This document shows positions 1-10,276 of a DNA stretch of 17,251 nt, piece by piece. The stretch comes from an uncultured Oxalobacteraceae bacterium (GTDB taxonomy: Bacteria; Pseudomonadota; Gammaproteobacteria; Burkholderiales; Burkholderiaceae), in contig CAMLHI010000018.1 of assembly GCA_946479705.1 (NCBI GenBank), positions 1 through 17,251 of the forward strand. Direction: 5' to 3'. The notes below the pieces were generated by a model. That model saw nothing but the letters and a program-made list of their open reading frames with translations. It had not been told where the DNA came from and did no database searches. The number at the start of each line of letters is the position of its first letter. The stretch's first letter is position 1. Both the position numbers and the translations under genes were made by a program.

Positions 1-384
1 ACCGACGACAAGGTCAATGGCAAGGTCAGCTTTGTCAGCGCCATGATCGGCGAGCAAACGCGCTCGGCCCGGGCCCGGGTCGTGATCGCCAACCCGCAGC
101 AGCAATGGCGACCGGGATTGTTTGTCGATGTGGACGTCGTGACCGGATCGGCCGAGGTGCCGGTGGCGGTGGAGAAGCAGGCGATTCAGAGCGTCGACGG
201 CAAGGATGTTGTCTATCGCCGGGTCAAGGAGGGGTTTATCGCCCAGGCCGTGACCGTGGGCCGCTCCGATGGCCGGCTGGTTGAAATTGTCACCGGCCTG
301 CCAAAAGGGGCCCAGTACGCCGCCGCCCACAGCTTCACGATCAAGGCGGAACAAGGCAAGGGCGCGGCGGCGCACGACGACTGA
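1..384 (+). CDS. czcB: CzcB-like RND periplasmic adaptor, C-terminal part (5' end outside window)
   Basis: The reading frame is open from the first base and ends at TGA 382-384, giving about 127 residues of a protein whose start is upstream of the window. The visible part has the end of the membrane-fusion-protein beta-barrel domain (pattern S-A-R-A-R-V-V-I-A-N followed by W-R-P-G-L-F-V) and the membrane-proximal domain (V-V-Y-R-R then G-R-S-D-G-R-L-V-E-I-V-T-G-L). This is the usual C-terminal layout of adaptors that link an inner-membrane RND pump to an outer-membrane channel. The tail is short, with HDD at the very end. Its stop codon is 14 bp before the preferred czcA start, so the two genes form one operon; a czcC-like gene would be expected further upstream. 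The adaptor class is secure; the CzcB name is taken mainly from the adjacent pump. Confidence 0.85.
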   Translation, partial: TDDKVNGKVSFVSAMIGEQTRSARARVVIANPQQQWRPGLFVDVDVVTGSAEVPVAVEKQAIQSVDGKDVVYRRVKEGFIAQAVTVGRSDGRLVEIVTGLPKGAQYAAAHSFTIKAEQGKGAAAHDD

Positions 385-398
385 TGGAGACTACCGGC

Positions 399-3300
399 AT
401 GTTCAATCGGATCATACAAGCGTGCATCGGCCACCGCTGGATGGTGATGTTCGTGGTCGCCGCCATGGCGGCACTGGGGCTGTACAGCTACCAGAAGCTG
501 CCCATCGATGCCGTACCCGACATCACCAACGTCCAGGTGCAGATCAATACGGCGGCGCCGGGCTACTCGCCGCTGGAGACCGAACAGCGCATTACCTTTC
601 CCATCGAATCGCTGATGGCCGGCCCCCCGAACCTGGAGCAGACCCGATCGCTGTCGCGCTACGGCCTGTCGCAGATCACGGTGGTATTCAAGGATGGCAC
701 GGACATCCATTTTGCCCGCCAACTGATCAGTCAACGCATCCAGGATGCGCGTGCCCAGTTGCCCGCCGGGATGACCCCGACCATGTCCCCGATCGCGACC
801 GGTCTGTCTGAAATCTACCTGTGGACCGTGGATGCGGCGCCAGGGGCGAAGAAAGCCGATGGCACGCCTTATACGCCAACCGATCTGCGCGAGATCCAGG
901 ACTGGATCATCAAGCCGCAACTTCGCAATGTGCCCGGGGTCACGGAAATCAATTCGATCGGCGGCTACGACAAGGAATATCTGGTCGCGCCGAGCCCGGC
1001 CCAGCTTGCCTCCTACGGTCTGACCTTTGCGGACGTGGTCGCGGCGCTCGAACGCAACAACGCGAACGTGGGCGCAGGCTACATCGAAAAGGAGGGCGAA
1101 CAGTATTTGCTGCGCGTGCCCGGCCAGGTGACGTCTATTGCCGATATCGGCAATATCGTGGTCGCGACTGTCGCCGGCTCGTCCATTCGGGTCAAGGATC
1201 TGGCCACGGTCGGGATCGGGGCGGAATTGCGCACGGGGGCGGCCACCAGGAACGGCCACGAGGTCGTCCTCGGGACGGTGTTCATGCTGATCGGCGAGAA
1301 CAGCCGCGCCGTGTCGCAGGCCGTGGACCGGAAAATGGTCGAGATCAACCGCAGCCTTCCCGCGGGCGTAGTGGCCAGTACGGTGTACGACCGCACGATC
1401 CTGGTCGAAAAGGCGATCACCACCGTCAAGCGCAACCTGCTGGAGGGGGCCGTGCTGGTGATCGCCATACTGTTTCTCTTTCTTGGCAATCTGCGCGCTG
1501 CGCTCATCACGGCCATGGTGATCCCGCTGGCGATGCTGTTTACGTTCTCGGGCATGGTAGCGAACCACGTCAGCGCCAATCTGCTCAGCCTGGGCGCGCT
1601 GGATTTCGGCATCATCATCGACGGCGCGGTGGTGATCGTCGAGAACTGCGTGCGCCGGCTGGCCCATGCGCAGCAAAAGCTGGGCCGCCGGTTGACCCTT
1701 GCCGAACGGCTCGATATCGTGTTCGCGGCAAGTCAGGAGGCGCGCCGACCGCTGATTTTCGGGCAGCTCATCATCATGATCGTCTACCTGCCGATCTTCG
1801 TACTTACGGGCATTGAAGGCAAGATGTTCCACCCCATGGCATTTACGGTCGTGACCGCGCTGCTGGGTGCCATGATCCTGTCGCTGACCTTCATTCCCGC
1901 AGCCGTTGCGCTGTTTATCGGAAATTCGGTCCGCGAGGGCGAAGGCAAACTGATGCTGCGGGCGCGCACCAGCTACTCGAAGTGCCTGGGCTATGTCCTG
2001 GCCAACAGGCCAGTGGTGTTCACCGCCGCCGGCCTCGTGCTCGCGCTGTCCGTCCTGTTGGCCACGCGGCTCGGCAGCGAATTTGTGCCCAATCTGAACG
2101 AAGGCGACTTTGCGGTACTGACCGTCCGGATCCCCGGCACCGGATTAAGCCAGTCGGTCCAGATGCAGCAGCAGATCGAAAAGACGCTGGTGGCGAAGTT
2201 CCCTGAGATTGCCACCGTGTTCGCGCGCACCGGCACGGCGGAAATCGCGTCCGATCCCATGCCGCCGAGCATCTCGGATGGCTACATCATGCTCAAGCCC
2301 GAAAAGGACTGGCCAAAGCCGAAGAAGACGCGCGACGAGCTGCTGTCCGCCATTCGCGAGACCGTCGAGCAACTGCCTGGAAACAGCTATGAGTTCAGCC
2401 AGCCGATCCAGCTGCGCGTCAATGAACTCATTTCGGGCGTGCGCAGCGATGTCGCCGTCAAGCTGTTCGGGGACGACCTCGACATCCTTAACACAAAAGC
2501 GGCCGAGGTCGGCAAGATCCTCGAGAAGATTCCGGGCGCGAGCGAAGTCAAGGTCGAGCAGACGACCGGCTTGCCGATGCTTCAGATGCACATCGACCGG
2601 GAGCGCGCCGCGCGGCTGGGCCTGAACATCGCCGAAGTGCAGGAATTGATTGCAACCGCCACCGCTGGCCGTGAGGCCGGCGCCATGTTCGAAGGCGACC
2701 GCCGCTTCGATATCGTGGTACGGCTGCCCGAACATCTGCGCTCCGATATCGACGCGCTGAAACGCCTGCCGGTGCCATTGCCGAAACGGGACGCTGGCGA
2801 CCGGGCTAATTTCGTGACCTTGGGCGAGATCGCAAGCTTTGTCGTTTCTCCCGGGCCCAACCAGCTGAGCCGGGAACAGGGCAAGCGGCGCGTGGTGGTG
2901 ACGGCCAACGTGCGCGAGCGTGATATCGGCTCCTTCGTGGGCGAGGCGCAGAAGGCCATCGTCCAGGGCGTTAGATTGCCTGCGGGTTATTGGAGCGCAT
3001 GGGGCGGCCAGTTTGAAAACCTGCAGAACGCCGCCACCCGCCTCAAACTGGTGGTCCCGGCCTCGCTGGCCTTGGTATTCGCGCTGCTATTTTTAATGTT
3101 CAATAATGCGAAGGACGGCTTGCTGGTCTTCACCGGGATTCCGTTCGCCCTTACCGGTGGCATCGTGGCCTTGTGGGCGCGCGGCATTCCGATGTCCATC
3201 TCGGCAGCGGTCGGGTTCATCGCATTGTCTGGCGTCGCTGTGCTCAACGGTCTGGTGATGATTTCCTTTATCCGAACCCTGCGTGAACAGGGCATGCCCC

Positions 3301-3566
3301 TCGATGCGGCCGTCAAGGAAGGGGCGCTGACGCGCCTGCGCCCGGTGCTCATGACGGCGCTGGTGGCATCGCTTGGCTTCGTCCCGATGGCGATCGCCAC
3401 AGGGACGGGAGCCGAAGTCCAACGTCCTTTGGCCACTGTCGTTATCGGTGGCGTGTTGTCCTCTACGGCCTTGACGCTCCTGCTGCTACCGCTGATGTAC
3501 TTGATCGCCCATCGTCGAGAGACCGGAACCATGGTGCGGGACGCCACGCCGGTTGCGGCCGGCTAG
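399..3566 (+). CDS. czcA: CzcA-type heavy-metal RND efflux pump (divalent cations, HME1-like)
   Basis: This is a full-length inner-membrane RND proton/cation antiporter of 1055 aa, the normal length for CzcA. The start at 399 (M-F-N-R-I-I-Q) is chosen over the ATG at 384 because GGAGA at 386-390 is correctly spaced before it and the family normally begins M-F-x-R-I-I. With this start, the helix-4 motif [15 protein letters not shown] gives D402, D408 and E415, the same numbers as the proton-relay residues of Cupriavidus metallidurans CzcA. This motif is the HME1 signature for Zn/Co/Cd pumps. The usual two-fold repeat of one helix, a large periplasmic loop and a helix cluster is present: helices near residues 15-32 and 340-560, then 875-1040. 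It would work with the preceding adaptor and an outer-membrane factor. The stop codon overlaps the stop of the convergent cusA-type gene. Exact metal range cannot be read from sequence. Confidence 0.95.
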   Translation: MFNRIIQACIGHRWMVMFVVAAMAALGLYSYQKLPIDAVPDITNVQVQINTAAPGYSPLETEQRITFPIESLMAGPPNLEQTRSLSRYGLSQITVVFKDGTDIHFARQLISQRIQDARAQLPAGMTPTMSPIATGLSEIYLWTVDAAPGAKKADGTPYTPTDLREIQDWIIKPQLRNVPGVTEINSIGGYDKEYLVAPSPAQLASYGLTFADVVAALERNNANVGAGYIEKEGEQYLLRVPGQVTSIADIGNIVVATVAGSSIRVKDLATVGIGAELRTGAATRNGHEVVLGTVFMLIGENSRAVSQAVDRKMVEINRSLPAGVVASTVYDRTILVEKAITTVKRNLLEGAVLVIAILFLFLGNLRAALITAMVIPLAMLFTFSGMVANHVSANLLSLGALDFGIIIDGAVVIVENCVRRLAHAQQKLGRRLTLAERLDIVFAASQEARRPLIFGQLIIMIVYLPIFVLTGIEGKMFHPMAFTVVTALLGAMILSLTFIPAAVALFIGNSVREGEGKLMLRARTSYSKCLGYVLANRPVVFTAAGLVLALSVLLATRLGSEFVPNLNEGDFAVLTVRIPGTGLSQSVQMQQQIEKTLVAKFPEIATVFARTGTAEIASDPMPPSISDGYIMLKPEKDWPKPKKTRDELLSAIRETVEQLPGNSYEFSQPIQLRVNELISGVRSDVAVKLFGDDLDILNTKAAEVGKILEKIPGASEVKVEQTTGLPMLQMHIDRERAARLGLNIAEVQELIATATAGREAGAMFEGDRRFDIVVRLPEHLRSDIDALKRLPVPLPKRDAGDRANFVTLGEIASFVVSPGPNQLSREQGKRRVVVTANVRERDIGSFVGEAQKAIVQGVRLPAGYWSAWGGQFENLQNAATRLKLVVPASLALVFALLFLMFNNAKDGLLVFTGIPFALTGGIVALWARGIPMSISAAVGFIALSGVAVLNGLVMISFIRTLREQGMPLDAAVKEGALTRLRPVLMTALVASLGFVPMAIATGTGAEVQRPLATVVIGGVLSSTALTLLLLPLMYLIAHRRETGTMVRDATPVAAG

Positions 3567-6500
3567 TCTTGGCGAGCTTCTGGTTGAGGTAGCGCTGCCG
3601 GCTCAGGCATTTTCGGCAACTGCCGACGGCGCAGCAGCAGGTACACCACCGGCACCACGAACATCGACAGCAGCGGGGCCGTGATCATGCCGCCCACCAT
3701 GGGCGCGGCAATGCGCTGCATCACTTCCGATCCGGTACCCGAACCGATCATGATCGGCACCAGGCCAGCGATGATGACGGCCACCGTCATCGCCTTGGGC
3801 CGCACGCGCAGCACGGCCCCTTCCCGGATCGCTTCGATCAGGTCCGCCTCGGCGTGGCAGCCGGCACGCAGCCTGGCCTCCCAGGCATTCTTCAGATACA
3901 GCAGCATGATCACGCCGAATTCGGCCGCGACCCCGGCAAGCGCGATGAAGCCGACGCCGCTGGCGACGGACAGCTTGTGCCCAAGCAGCCACAGCAGCCA
4001 GATGCCGCCCGCCAGCGCAAACGGCAAGGTCGCCATGATCAGCGCGGCCTCGTCGAAGCGCTTGAATGTCATGTAGAGCAGCACGAAGATGATCAGGAGG
4101 GTAGCCGGCACCACGATCTTGAGTTTGCCGGTGGCGCGTTCCAGGTATTCAAACTGGCCCGACCAGGATACCGAATAGCCGGCCGGCAGCCGGACTGTCT
4201 TGGCCACGGCCTGCTGCATGTCGCGCACGGCCGAACTTAAATCGCGGCCACGGATATCGACATAGACCCAGCCCGACAGACGCGCATTCTCGCTCTTGAG
4301 CATGGGCGGGCCATCGTTGACGCCGATGACGGCCACGTCGCCGAGACGGATCTGGGCACCGCGCTCGGTCAACACGGGAAGAGCGCGCAATTTTTCGACC
4401 GAGTCGCGCAGCTCGCGCGGGTAGCGCACGTTGATCGGAAAGCGCTGCAGACCTTCGACCGTTTCGCCGATATTGTCGCCACCGATTGCACTCGCCACGA
4501 TGCTCTGGACATCGGCGATGTTCATCCCATGGCGCGCCGCTGCATCGCGATCGATCCTGACGTCGACATAGCGTCCACCATTGAGGCGCTCCGCCAGCGC
4601 CGACGACACGCCCGGTACCGTTTTGACGGCTCGTTCGATCGCTCCCGTGATCCGGTCGATCTCGCGCAGGTCCATGCCGGCCACCTTGACGCCGACCGGG
4701 CTCTTGATGCCGGTCGCGAGCATGTCGATCCGGTTGCGGATCGGCGGCACCCAGATGTTGGACAGGCCAGGAACCTGGACGATGCGATCGAGTTCATCAA
4801 TCAGCTTGGCGTTGGTCATGCCGGGCCGCCATTGCTCGCGCGGCTTGAACTGGATCGTGGTCTCGAACATTTCCAGCGGCGCCGGGTCGGTGGCGGATTC
4901 GGCCCGGCCCGCCTTGCCGAATACGCTGTGCACTTCCGGCACCGTCTTGATCAGGCGGTCGGTCTGCTGCAGCAGTTCGGCGACCTTGCCGGCGCCGATG
5001 CCCGGCAGGGCCGATGGCATGTACAGCACGTCCCCCTCGTCGAGCGGCGGCATGAATTCGCCGCCAAGCCGGGCGAGTGGCCATACGGAGGCGACGGCAA
5101 CGATTGCTGCTACGGCCAGCGTTGCCTTGGGATGGCGCAGCACAATGTCCAGCAGCGGCCGGTACAGGGCGATCAGGCCCCGATTGAGCGGGTTTTTCTG
5201 CTCGTCCGGGATGCGTCCCCGGATCAGGTAGCCCATCAGCACCGGAATGAGCGTCACGGCCAGGGCGGCCGCGGCGGCCATCGCATAGGTCTTGGTGAAG
5301 GCAAGCGGCGCGAACAGCCGTCCCTCTTGCGCTTCCAGGGTGAACACCGGGATAAACGACAGGACGATGATCAGGAGCGAGAAGAACAGGGCGGGCCCCA
5401 CCTCGGCCGCGGCGTCCCCGATGACCCGCCAGTGTTCGTCGCCGGCCAGCTGCTTGCCCGGATGGGCGTGGTTCCACGCCTCGACGTGCTTGTGCGCATT
5501 TTCGATCATCACCACCGCCGCATCGACCATGGCCCCCACCGCGATGGCGATCCCGCCCAGCGACATGATGTTGGCGTTCACGCCCTGGTAGAGCATGACG
5601 ATATAGGCGGCCAGGATTCCCAGCGGCAGCGACACGATCGCCACCAGTGCCGAGCGCAGGTGGAACAGGAAGAGGGCGCACACCAGCGCGACGACGATGA
5701 ATTCCTCGAGCAGCTTGTGTTCGAGGTTCGTCACGGCACGCTTGATCAGGGTAGAGCGGTCGTACACGGGAACGATCTCCACGCCCGCCGGCAGGCCAGG
5801 CTTGAGCTGTTCCAGCCTGGCTTTCACGGCGGCGATGGTCTCCAGCGCGTTCCGGCCCGAGCGCATCACGATGACACCGCCAGCGACTTCCCCTTCGCCG
5901 TTGAGTTCGGCAACGCCGCGCCGCATTTCCGGGCCGATCCCGATGCGCGCCACGTCCCCTAGACGCACGGAGACGCCCGCCTCGCTGGTCGTCAATGGAA
6001 TCTTGCGGAAATCGTCCAGCGACTGCAGGTAGCCCGAGGCGCGCACCATGTACTCGGCCTCGCCCAGTTCGAGCACCGCACCGCCGGTTTCCTGGTTGGC
6101 GCGCCGCACCGCGTCGATGACCTTGCCATGCGGGATGTTATAGGCCCGCAGTTTGTCCGGATCGAGCACGATCTGGTACTGGCGCACCATGCCGCCCACG
6201 CTGGCCACTTCCGACACGTTCGGTACCGCCTTGAGCTCGTACTTCAGGAACCAGTCCTGCAGCGCCCGCAATTGCGACAGGTCCATCTTGCCGCTGCGGT
6301 CCACCAGCGCATATTCGTAGATCCATCCTACCCCGGTCGCATCCGGCCCAAGGGCCGTCTTGGCCTGCGCAGGCAGGCGCGCCTGCACCTGGTTCAGGTA
6401 TTCCAGCACACGCGAGCGCGCCCAGTACGGGTCGGTCCGGTCCTCGAACAGGATGTAGACGAAGGAGTCGCCGAAAAAGGAATAGCCACGGACAGTTTTC

Positions 6501-6736
6501 GCCCCCGGCACCGACAGCATCGTTGTTGTCAGGGGGTAGGTCACCTGGTTTTCGACGATCTGTGGCGCCTGGCCGGGGAAGCTGGTGCGGATGATCACCT
6601 GCACGTCCGACAGGTCGGGAATCGCATCGAGCGGCGTCCTCGACAGCGCCCAGATACCCCAGGCGCTCATGCCGGCCGTTGCCAGCAACACCAGGAAGCG
6701 GTTGACGATCGACCACCGAATCAGTTTGGCGATCAT
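3563..6736 (-). CDS. cusA: CusA-type Cu(I)/Ag(I) RND efflux pump
   Basis: This inner-membrane RND pump has 1057 aa. The start at 6736 (M-I-A-K-L-I-R-W-S) is used because it overlaps the cusB stop as ATGA, has GGGAG just upstream, and matches family length. The frame is open for 50 more codons upstream, but these lie inside cusB and do not look like an RND N-terminus. The helix-4 motif is [13 protein letters not shown] with the acidic residue at D405, as in the monovalent-cation (HME4) group. The three methionines that relay and bind Cu(I) in E. coli CusA are all present at identical numbers: M573 in L-Y-M-P, M623 in P-L-E-M, M672 in R-I-D-M-L. It is the last gene of the operon and would expel Cu(I)/Ag(I) from cytoplasm or periplasm through the CusB-like and CusC-like partners. 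Its stop shares a CTAG with the czcA stop. Confidence 0.96.
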   Translation of the reverse strand: MIAKLIRWSIVNRFLVLLATAGMSAWGIWALSRTPLDAIPDLSDVQVIIRTSFPGQAPQIVENQVTYPLTTTMLSVPGAKTVRGYSFFGDSFVYILFEDRTDPYWARSRVLEYLNQVQARLPAQAKTALGPDATGVGWIYEYALVDRSGKMDLSQLRALQDWFLKYELKAVPNVSEVASVGGMVRQYQIVLDPDKLRAYNIPHGKVIDAVRRANQETGGAVLELGEAEYMVRASGYLQSLDDFRKIPLTTSEAGVSVRLGDVARIGIGPEMRRGVAELNGEGEVAGGVIVMRSGRNALETIAAVKARLEQLKPGLPAGVEIVPVYDRSTLIKRAVTNLEHKLLEEFIVVALVCALFLFHLRSALVAIVSLPLGILAAYIVMLYQGVNANIMSLGGIAIAVGAMVDAAVVMIENAHKHVEAWNHAHPGKQLAGDEHWRVIGDAAAEVGPALFFSLLIIVLSFIPVFTLEAQEGRLFAPLAFTKTYAMAAAAALAVTLIPVLMGYLIRGRIPDEQKNPLNRGLIALYRPLLDIVLRHPKATLAVAAIVAVASVWPLARLGGEFMPPLDEGDVLYMPSALPGIGAGKVAELLQQTDRLIKTVPEVHSVFGKAGRAESATDPAPLEMFETTIQFKPREQWRPGMTNAKLIDELDRIVQVPGLSNIWVPPIRNRIDMLATGIKSPVGVKVAGMDLREIDRITGAIERAVKTVPGVSSALAERLNGGRYVDVRIDRDAAARHGMNIADVQSIVASAIGGDNIGETVEGLQRFPINVRYPRELRDSVEKLRALPVLTERGAQIRLGDVAVIGVNDGPPMLKSENARLSGWVYVDIRGRDLSSAVRDMQQAVAKTVRLPAGYSVSWSGQFEYLERATGKLKIVVPATLLIIFVLLYMTFKRFDEAALIMATLPFALAGGIWLLWLLGHKLSVASGVGFIALAGVAAEFGVIMLLYLKNAWEARLRAGCHAEADLIEAIREGAVLRVRPKAMTVAVIIAGLVPIMIGSGTGSEVMQRIAAPMVGGMITAPLLSMFVVPVVYLLLRRRQLPKMPEPAALPQPEARQD

Positions 6737-8250
6737 CGCTTCGCTCCCGGTACCGGGGTGATCGCGGCGAGCGCGAACGAGCCATCCGTGTTCTGAACAA
6801 AGTCGAAGGAAACCGTGTCGCCGACCTTGACATTGCGCGCCATGCCCCCCGGCGGGACCTTGAACGCCATGGTCATCGGCCCCCACTGCAAGGACGCTAC
6901 CGGGCCGTGCGAAATGGTGATCTCGTCACGGGCAATGCGCTCGACCTTGCCCTCGGCATGATGGGTCGGGGCCGCTGGCTTGGCGCTGGGCACGGGCGTT
7001 GCATCGTCCATGCGCGCCGTCATGCCTTTCAGGCTCGCCTCGGAGTCGATCAGGAACTGGCCCGACACCACCACCTTTTGGCCAGGTGCAAGGCCCTTGC
7101 GGATTTCGGTCTGGCCGTTCGCCTCCGTCCCAAGCTCGACCTCGGCTGGCAAGAACTTGCCGTCACCCTGCGCCAGCAGGACGAGGCTGCGTGTACCGGT
7201 CTGGATGACGGCTTCGGTCGGCACCAGCAGCACATCCTGGCCGCCGGTCCCGGAAAAGTTGAGCGTGGCAAACATTCCCGGCACCAGCTGGCCCCCGGGA
7301 TTGGCCAGTTCGATCCGCGCCGTGAGCGTGCGCGTGGCCGTGTTCACCTGCGGCAGGATGGCGCCGACCTTGCCCTTGAACGCCATGCCCGGCAGCGCCG
7401 GCGTGTGCGCCTCGACCGGCGTGCCCTGGCGGACCAGCGCCGCCTGGCTTTCCGGTATTTCCGCATTCACCCAGACGCTCGACACCCCGTTGATGCGGAA
7501 CAGCGGGGCGCCGGCCGTCACCGTCATGCCTTCGCGCGCCGCCAGTTCGGCGACGACGCCGCCAACCGGCGCCGTCACAGTGACACGCGGATGCACCTTG
7601 CCGCTCGATTCGATCAGCCGGATCTGCGCCTCGTCCATGCCGGCCAGCCGCATGCGCTGGCGCGCCGCCTGTTCGATGCCATCGACACCGCGTCCCTGAA
7701 GGCGCCTTGCCGTCAGATAGTCCTCCTGGGCGGCAATCCAGTCCGGAATGTAGAGATCGGCCAGGCGCTGACCTTTCTTCACCGGGTCGAGCGGCGCGCG
7801 CACATAGAGCTTTTCAATGAAACCATTGCTGCGCGCCTGCACCAGTGCAAGATCGCGTTCGTTGTAGGCGATGCTGCCCACCGCGACCAGCGTAGACGGC
7901 AGCTTGCCCCGCCTGACCTCGGCGGTGCGCACGCCCAGATTCTGCTGCACGCGCGGGCTGATCGCGACCTTGCCCTCGTCGGCGGCATCGTCCGCGTAGA
8001 CCGGGACCAGCTGCATGTCCATGAAAGGGGATTTTCCGGGTTTATCGAACTTTTGCCCGGGAACCATTGGATCGTGCCAGTACAAGGGCTTTCTGGCATC
8101 GCCCGATCCCGCCGGTGCATGTCCGGCCGCGGACGTGGACGGATGCATCCCGTGCCGCACGCCGAGCCAGTACAATCCGGCGCCGCCGGCGCCAAGGAGA
8201 CTGACCGCGGCGAGCGCGAGGATCAGTTTGGCATGTTTCGCGTTTTTCAT
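6733..8250 (-). CDS. cusB: CusB-type copper/silver adaptor with fused C-terminal CusF domain
   Basis: This periplasmic adaptor of 505 aa has an N-terminal membrane anchor or signal segment at about residues 8-30. A heavy-metal-binding segment follows (Y-W-H-D-P-M, then F-M-D-M) with M62, M77 and M79. Their spacing (15 and 2) equals that of the three metal-binding Met residues in E. coli CusB. The central part has the adaptor hairpin and lipoyl/barrel architecture, including [14 protein letters not shown]. After a Pro/Ala linker, residues about 430-505 form a CusF-like domain with H448, W456, M459 and M461 in [10 protein letters not shown], the Cu(I)/Ag(I) ligand pattern of CusF. E. coli makes CusF as a separate protein, so the fusion supplies the chaperone in cis. 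The ATG overlaps the cusC stop and the TGA overlaps the cusA start, so translation is probably coupled. Confidence 0.95.
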   Translation of the reverse strand: MKNAKHAKLILALAAVSLLGAGGAGLYWLGVRHGMHPSTSAAGHAPAGSGDARKPLYWHDPMVPGQKFDKPGKSPFMDMQLVPVYADDAADEGKVAISPRVQQNLGVRTAEVRRGKLPSTLVAVGSIAYNERDLALVQARSNGFIEKLYVRAPLDPVKKGQRLADLYIPDWIAAQEDYLTARRLQGRGVDGIEQAARQRMRLAGMDEAQIRLIESSGKVHPRVTVTAPVGGVVAELAAREGMTVTAGAPLFRINGVSSVWVNAEIPESQAALVRQGTPVEAHTPALPGMAFKGKVGAILPQVNTATRTLTARIELANPGGQLVPGMFATLNFSGTGGQDVLLVPTEAVIQTGTRSLVLLAQGDGKFLPAEVELGTEANGQTEIRKGLAPGQKVVVSGQFLIDSEASLKGMTARMDDATPVPSAKPAAPTHHAEGKVERIARDEITISHGPVASLQWGPMTMAFKVPPGGMARNVKVGDTVSFDFVQNTDGSFALAAITPVPGAKR

Positions 8251-9590
8251 TTGGCATCCCCGTTAGGCTGCACGGCCGGCCCGGAAGCTTCCGTCTCCGT
8301 TGGTATGAGAAAATTCAAACGGGCCCACAGTCGCGCCGTGTCCATCTGCAGCTGCAGCGCCTGCAGGCGTACATCGATCTCGCTGCGGCGCGCCGCCAGC
8401 ACATCGGCCAGACTGGCCTTGCCGCCGCGGTAGGCGGCCAAGGTGGCCACCGACCGCTCACCGGCGAGCGGAATCAGCTCCCGCTCGAAGCGGGCGTACC
8501 GTTCGCGGCCGCTCTCCCATTCGCCGATCATCATGCGGGCTTCGGCGACGTGCGCGCGCAGCATTTCGTCGCGCTCGCCCCTGACTTGTTCGACCATCGC
8601 CAGCTTGGCCGCCAGCTCACGGTCCTGGCGGTGCTGGCGGTCCCACTGCAGCGGCAGCGATATGCCGACCGAAATCATGTTCGAGTAGGCTGGGCCGCGC
8701 TGCTGGAAGGCGACTTCCACGCTCCAGTCCGCCGCCCTGTTCGCCTGGGCCACTTTCGCCTCGGCGATGGCAATGTTTTCCTGGCGGTTCATGACGGCGA
8801 TTTCCGGGGCGTGCGCCAGGTGCGTATCGAGGGCGGCCGGATCGAGGCGGATCGTGTCGATCGCGGGCTGACCCGCCAACGGTAACTCGGCGTCCAATCC
8901 GGTCCAGCGCGCCAGCATCGTCCTGGCATTGCGTACGCGCCGCTGGAGTTCAGCGGTTCGATCTTTCGCCATGGCAAGCGCGCTGCGCGCGGCGAGTATG
9001 TCGGCCTGGCTGCCGCGGCCGGCGCGATAGGCGCCATCAGCCGCCTCGATCTCCAGCGCGGCCTGGCTCTCCTGGTCGGTCGCCACGGCCGCCATCCGTT
9101 CCGCGAAGTACCGGTCAAGCCAGGCCAGTGCGGTGTCGCGCTCGATGACGGCCACCACTGCGGTTCTGGCAGCGCGCGCCTTGTCCGCTTCGCGCTCGTA
9201 GCGTTCGGCCCGCAGCTTGCGCTTGTCCGCCCGTGTCAATTCCTGCATGACGCCGATCCGGCGCATCGTCATGAAGTCATTGCCGAGGCTAAGGCGGTCG
9301 GGGCCGCTGACGGGCAGGTTGTCGATGCCGGCCTTGAGAACCGGGTCGGGTAGTTGGCCGGCGGCGACCGCCATGTCGCGTGCGGCCGAGATGGCGGCAT
9401 CCTGGGCGGGCAGCTGGCGCGAGTGCAGGACGGCCAGCCGCTGGGCTTCGGCCAACGTAAGGAGATTGTCGGCCGCGAAGGTAGGGGCGCAGAGCGCGAG
9501 GCCCAGGGCGAGAGCGGTCGCGCGGAATTTGCGTGCGGGCGGAACGGCGCGATGACACCCGGGAATGGGTGCGGTAAATAGGGAAAACAT
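8247..9590 (-). CDS. cusC: CusC/CzcC-like outer-membrane efflux channel (TolC family)
   Basis: The protein is 447 aa from the ATG at 9590, chosen because TGGAGG lies just upstream; an ATG at 9629 has no ribosome site. The N-terminus is a Sec signal peptide with basic residues near 20-23, a hydrophobic stretch 24-38 and a likely cleavage around T-F-A-A-D. There is no lipobox, unlike E. coli CusC. The mature part starts L-T-L-A-E-A-Q-R-L-A, typical of outer-membrane efflux proteins. It shows two halves of long Ala/Arg/Glu-rich helices; the Y-R-A-G-R-G-S-Q-A-D-I-L-A-A-R-S-A-L and Y-R-G-G-K-A-S-L-A-D-V-L-A-A-R-R-S segments are the internal repeat of the family. It would form the trimeric exit duct for the pump encoded next to it. 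The cusC name follows the neighbours; by sequence alone it is a heavy-metal TolC-family factor. Confidence 0.9.
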   Translation of the reverse strand: MFSLFTAPIPGCHRAVPPARKFRATALALGLALCAPTFAADNLLTLAEAQRLAVLHSRQLPAQDAAISAARDMAVAAGQLPDPVLKAGIDNLPVSGPDRLSLGNDFMTMRRIGVMQELTRADKRKLRAERYEREADKARAARTAVVAVIERDTALAWLDRYFAERMAAVATDQESQAALEIEAADGAYRAGRGSQADILAARSALAMAKDRTAELQRRVRNARTMLARWTGLDAELPLAGQPAIDTIRLDPAALDTHLAHAPEIAVMNRQENIAIAEAKVAQANRAADWSVEVAFQQRGPAYSNMISVGISLPLQWDRQHRQDRELAAKLAMVEQVRGERDEMLRAHVAEARMMIGEWESGRERYARFERELIPLAGERSVATLAAYRGGKASLADVLAARRSEIDVRLQALQLQMDTARLWARLNFLIPTETEASGPAVQPNGDAK

Positions 9591-9667
9591 GTGGCCTCCA
9601 GATAGCGATGAGCAACATCGCGCGTGCACAAGTCACGGGCGATGACAGGGCTTAGCGTTCTGGGAGC

Positions 9668-10063
9668 CTAAATACGGAAACAGCAGTTGCGGATAGCGAT
9701 AGGCGGCGCGGTGGCGTGCTGCAAAGGTAGGGATGCGTCAATGGGGCCGAGGACAGGCGTGGCCAACCCGGCATTGGGCAACACACAGGTCAACGTGGTT
9801 GCCATGAACGGGGCCACATACGGCGCTGCCGGCGTGTCGAGCGTCTGGTGGTTGCGGTCGCAATGCGCTTTGCACAGGCCGGGCTGCTTGATATCCATTC
9901 CCGGGCACCCGGGCATGGCGGCCTGGCCGGAGTGGGCCGACATGGCAACCGGCGAGGACTTCAGGTTCGGGCACACGTACGACGCCACCGCCAACTGCGT
10001 GAACAGCAAGCTGAAGAGCGTAACGAGCGCGGCGAGAAAGCGCGATGGCCGGGACAGTTTCAT
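9668..10063 (-). CDS. small exported Cys/Met/His-containing protein, first gene of the cus-type operon
   Basis: The protein is 131 aa from the ATG at 10063. I chose this start because it gives a clean signal peptide: M-K-L-S-R-P-S-R-F followed by a hydrophobic run and A-V-A-S before S-Y-V-C. No strong ribosome site is visible, and an upstream in-frame ATG at 10153 would bury the signal. The mature part of roughly 100 aa holds seven cysteines (including a C-C pair in the C-terminal R-N-C-C-F-R-I), four Met and four His, with a cluster M-P-G-C-P-G-M-D. This composition suits Cu(I)/Ag(I) binding or a redox-sensitive periplasmic protein. It precedes cusC by 77 bp on the same strand, so it is probably co-transcribed. 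Small proteins of this kind are often found beside betaproteobacterial copper or czc genes, but I do not recognise a named family. The metal role is inferred. Confidence 0.75.
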   Translation of the reverse strand: MKLSRPSRFLAALVTLFSLLFTQLAVASYVCPNLKSSPVAMSAHSGQAAMPGCPGMDIKQPGLCKAHCDRNHQTLDTPAAPYVAPFMATTLTCVLPNAGLATPVLGPIDASLPLQHATAPPIAIRNCCFRI

Positions 10064-10073
10064 AGGCCGAAAA

Positions 10074-10079
10074 ATGATA
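10074..10079 (-). promoter_or_regulatory. possible -10 element ahead of the small exported protein and cus-type operon
   Basis: Read on the minus strand, TATCAT lies 10 bp upstream of the ATG at 10063. The stretch 17 bp further upstream has no good -35 match, which would fit an activator-dependent metal-responsive promoter but equally fits chance. No clear CusR- or CueR-type operator was recognised. Confidence 0.25.
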
Positions 10080-10201
10080 GCACATTGCCTTGCTGGCGCG
10101 GTGCTTCGCCTGCCGGGTTCGACCTGACAGGAACCATCCGACGAGGTATCCATAATGCAACCGGGATCGCATGAGCAGCGGTCGCGGCCGACGAATACCA
10201 G

Positions 10202-10213
10202 CCGCTCGAGCGG
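10202..10213. repeat. 12-bp perfect palindrome CCGCTCGAGCGG
   Basis: The palindrome is a self-complementary 12-mer in the 213-bp gap between the small exported-protein gene and the unknown minus-strand gene. It could be an operator half or part of a stem; in GC-rich DNA it may also be accidental. No other function is seen in this gap apart from the hairpin at 10243-10259. Confidence 0.5.
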
Positions 10214-10242
10214 TCAAGGGAGCGTTACATCCGGGGAGGAAG

Positions 10243-10259
10243 TGCCCCAGCGTGGGGCA
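10243..10259. repeat. hairpin with 7-bp stem TGCCCCA / TGGGGCA
   Basis: This is a perfect 7-bp inverted repeat with a 3-nt loop (GCG), 17 bp past the stop of the minus-strand gene at 10277. It is in the right place for transcript termination of that gene, but no T-run follows in the minus direction. It may therefore be a processing or Rho-independent-like stem without a tail, or a protein site. It also sits at the boundary between the metal genes and the recombinase region. Confidence 0.45.
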
Positions 10260-10276
10260 AGCCCGATAACTGGCGG

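Noticed and set aside
213..1832. Long open frame on the minus strand (539 codons) opposite czcA
   Set aside because: It is antisense to a clear RND pump and rich in Arg/His/Asp/Gly as expected for a GC-rich shadow frame, with no domain.
4529..5962. Long plus-strand open frame opposite the cusA-type gene
   Set aside because: Shadow of a gene whose metal-site residues match E. coli CusA exactly; the composition is typical of antisense reading.
6736..6886. Longer N-terminus for the cusA-type protein
   Set aside because: The 50 extra codons lie inside cusB in another frame, and the ATG at 6736 has coupling, a ribosome site and exact family numbering.
6907..8433. 508-codon plus-strand frame opposite cusB and the end of cusC
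   Set aside because: It spans the ATGA junction of two well-supported genes and has only Arg/His-rich shadow composition.
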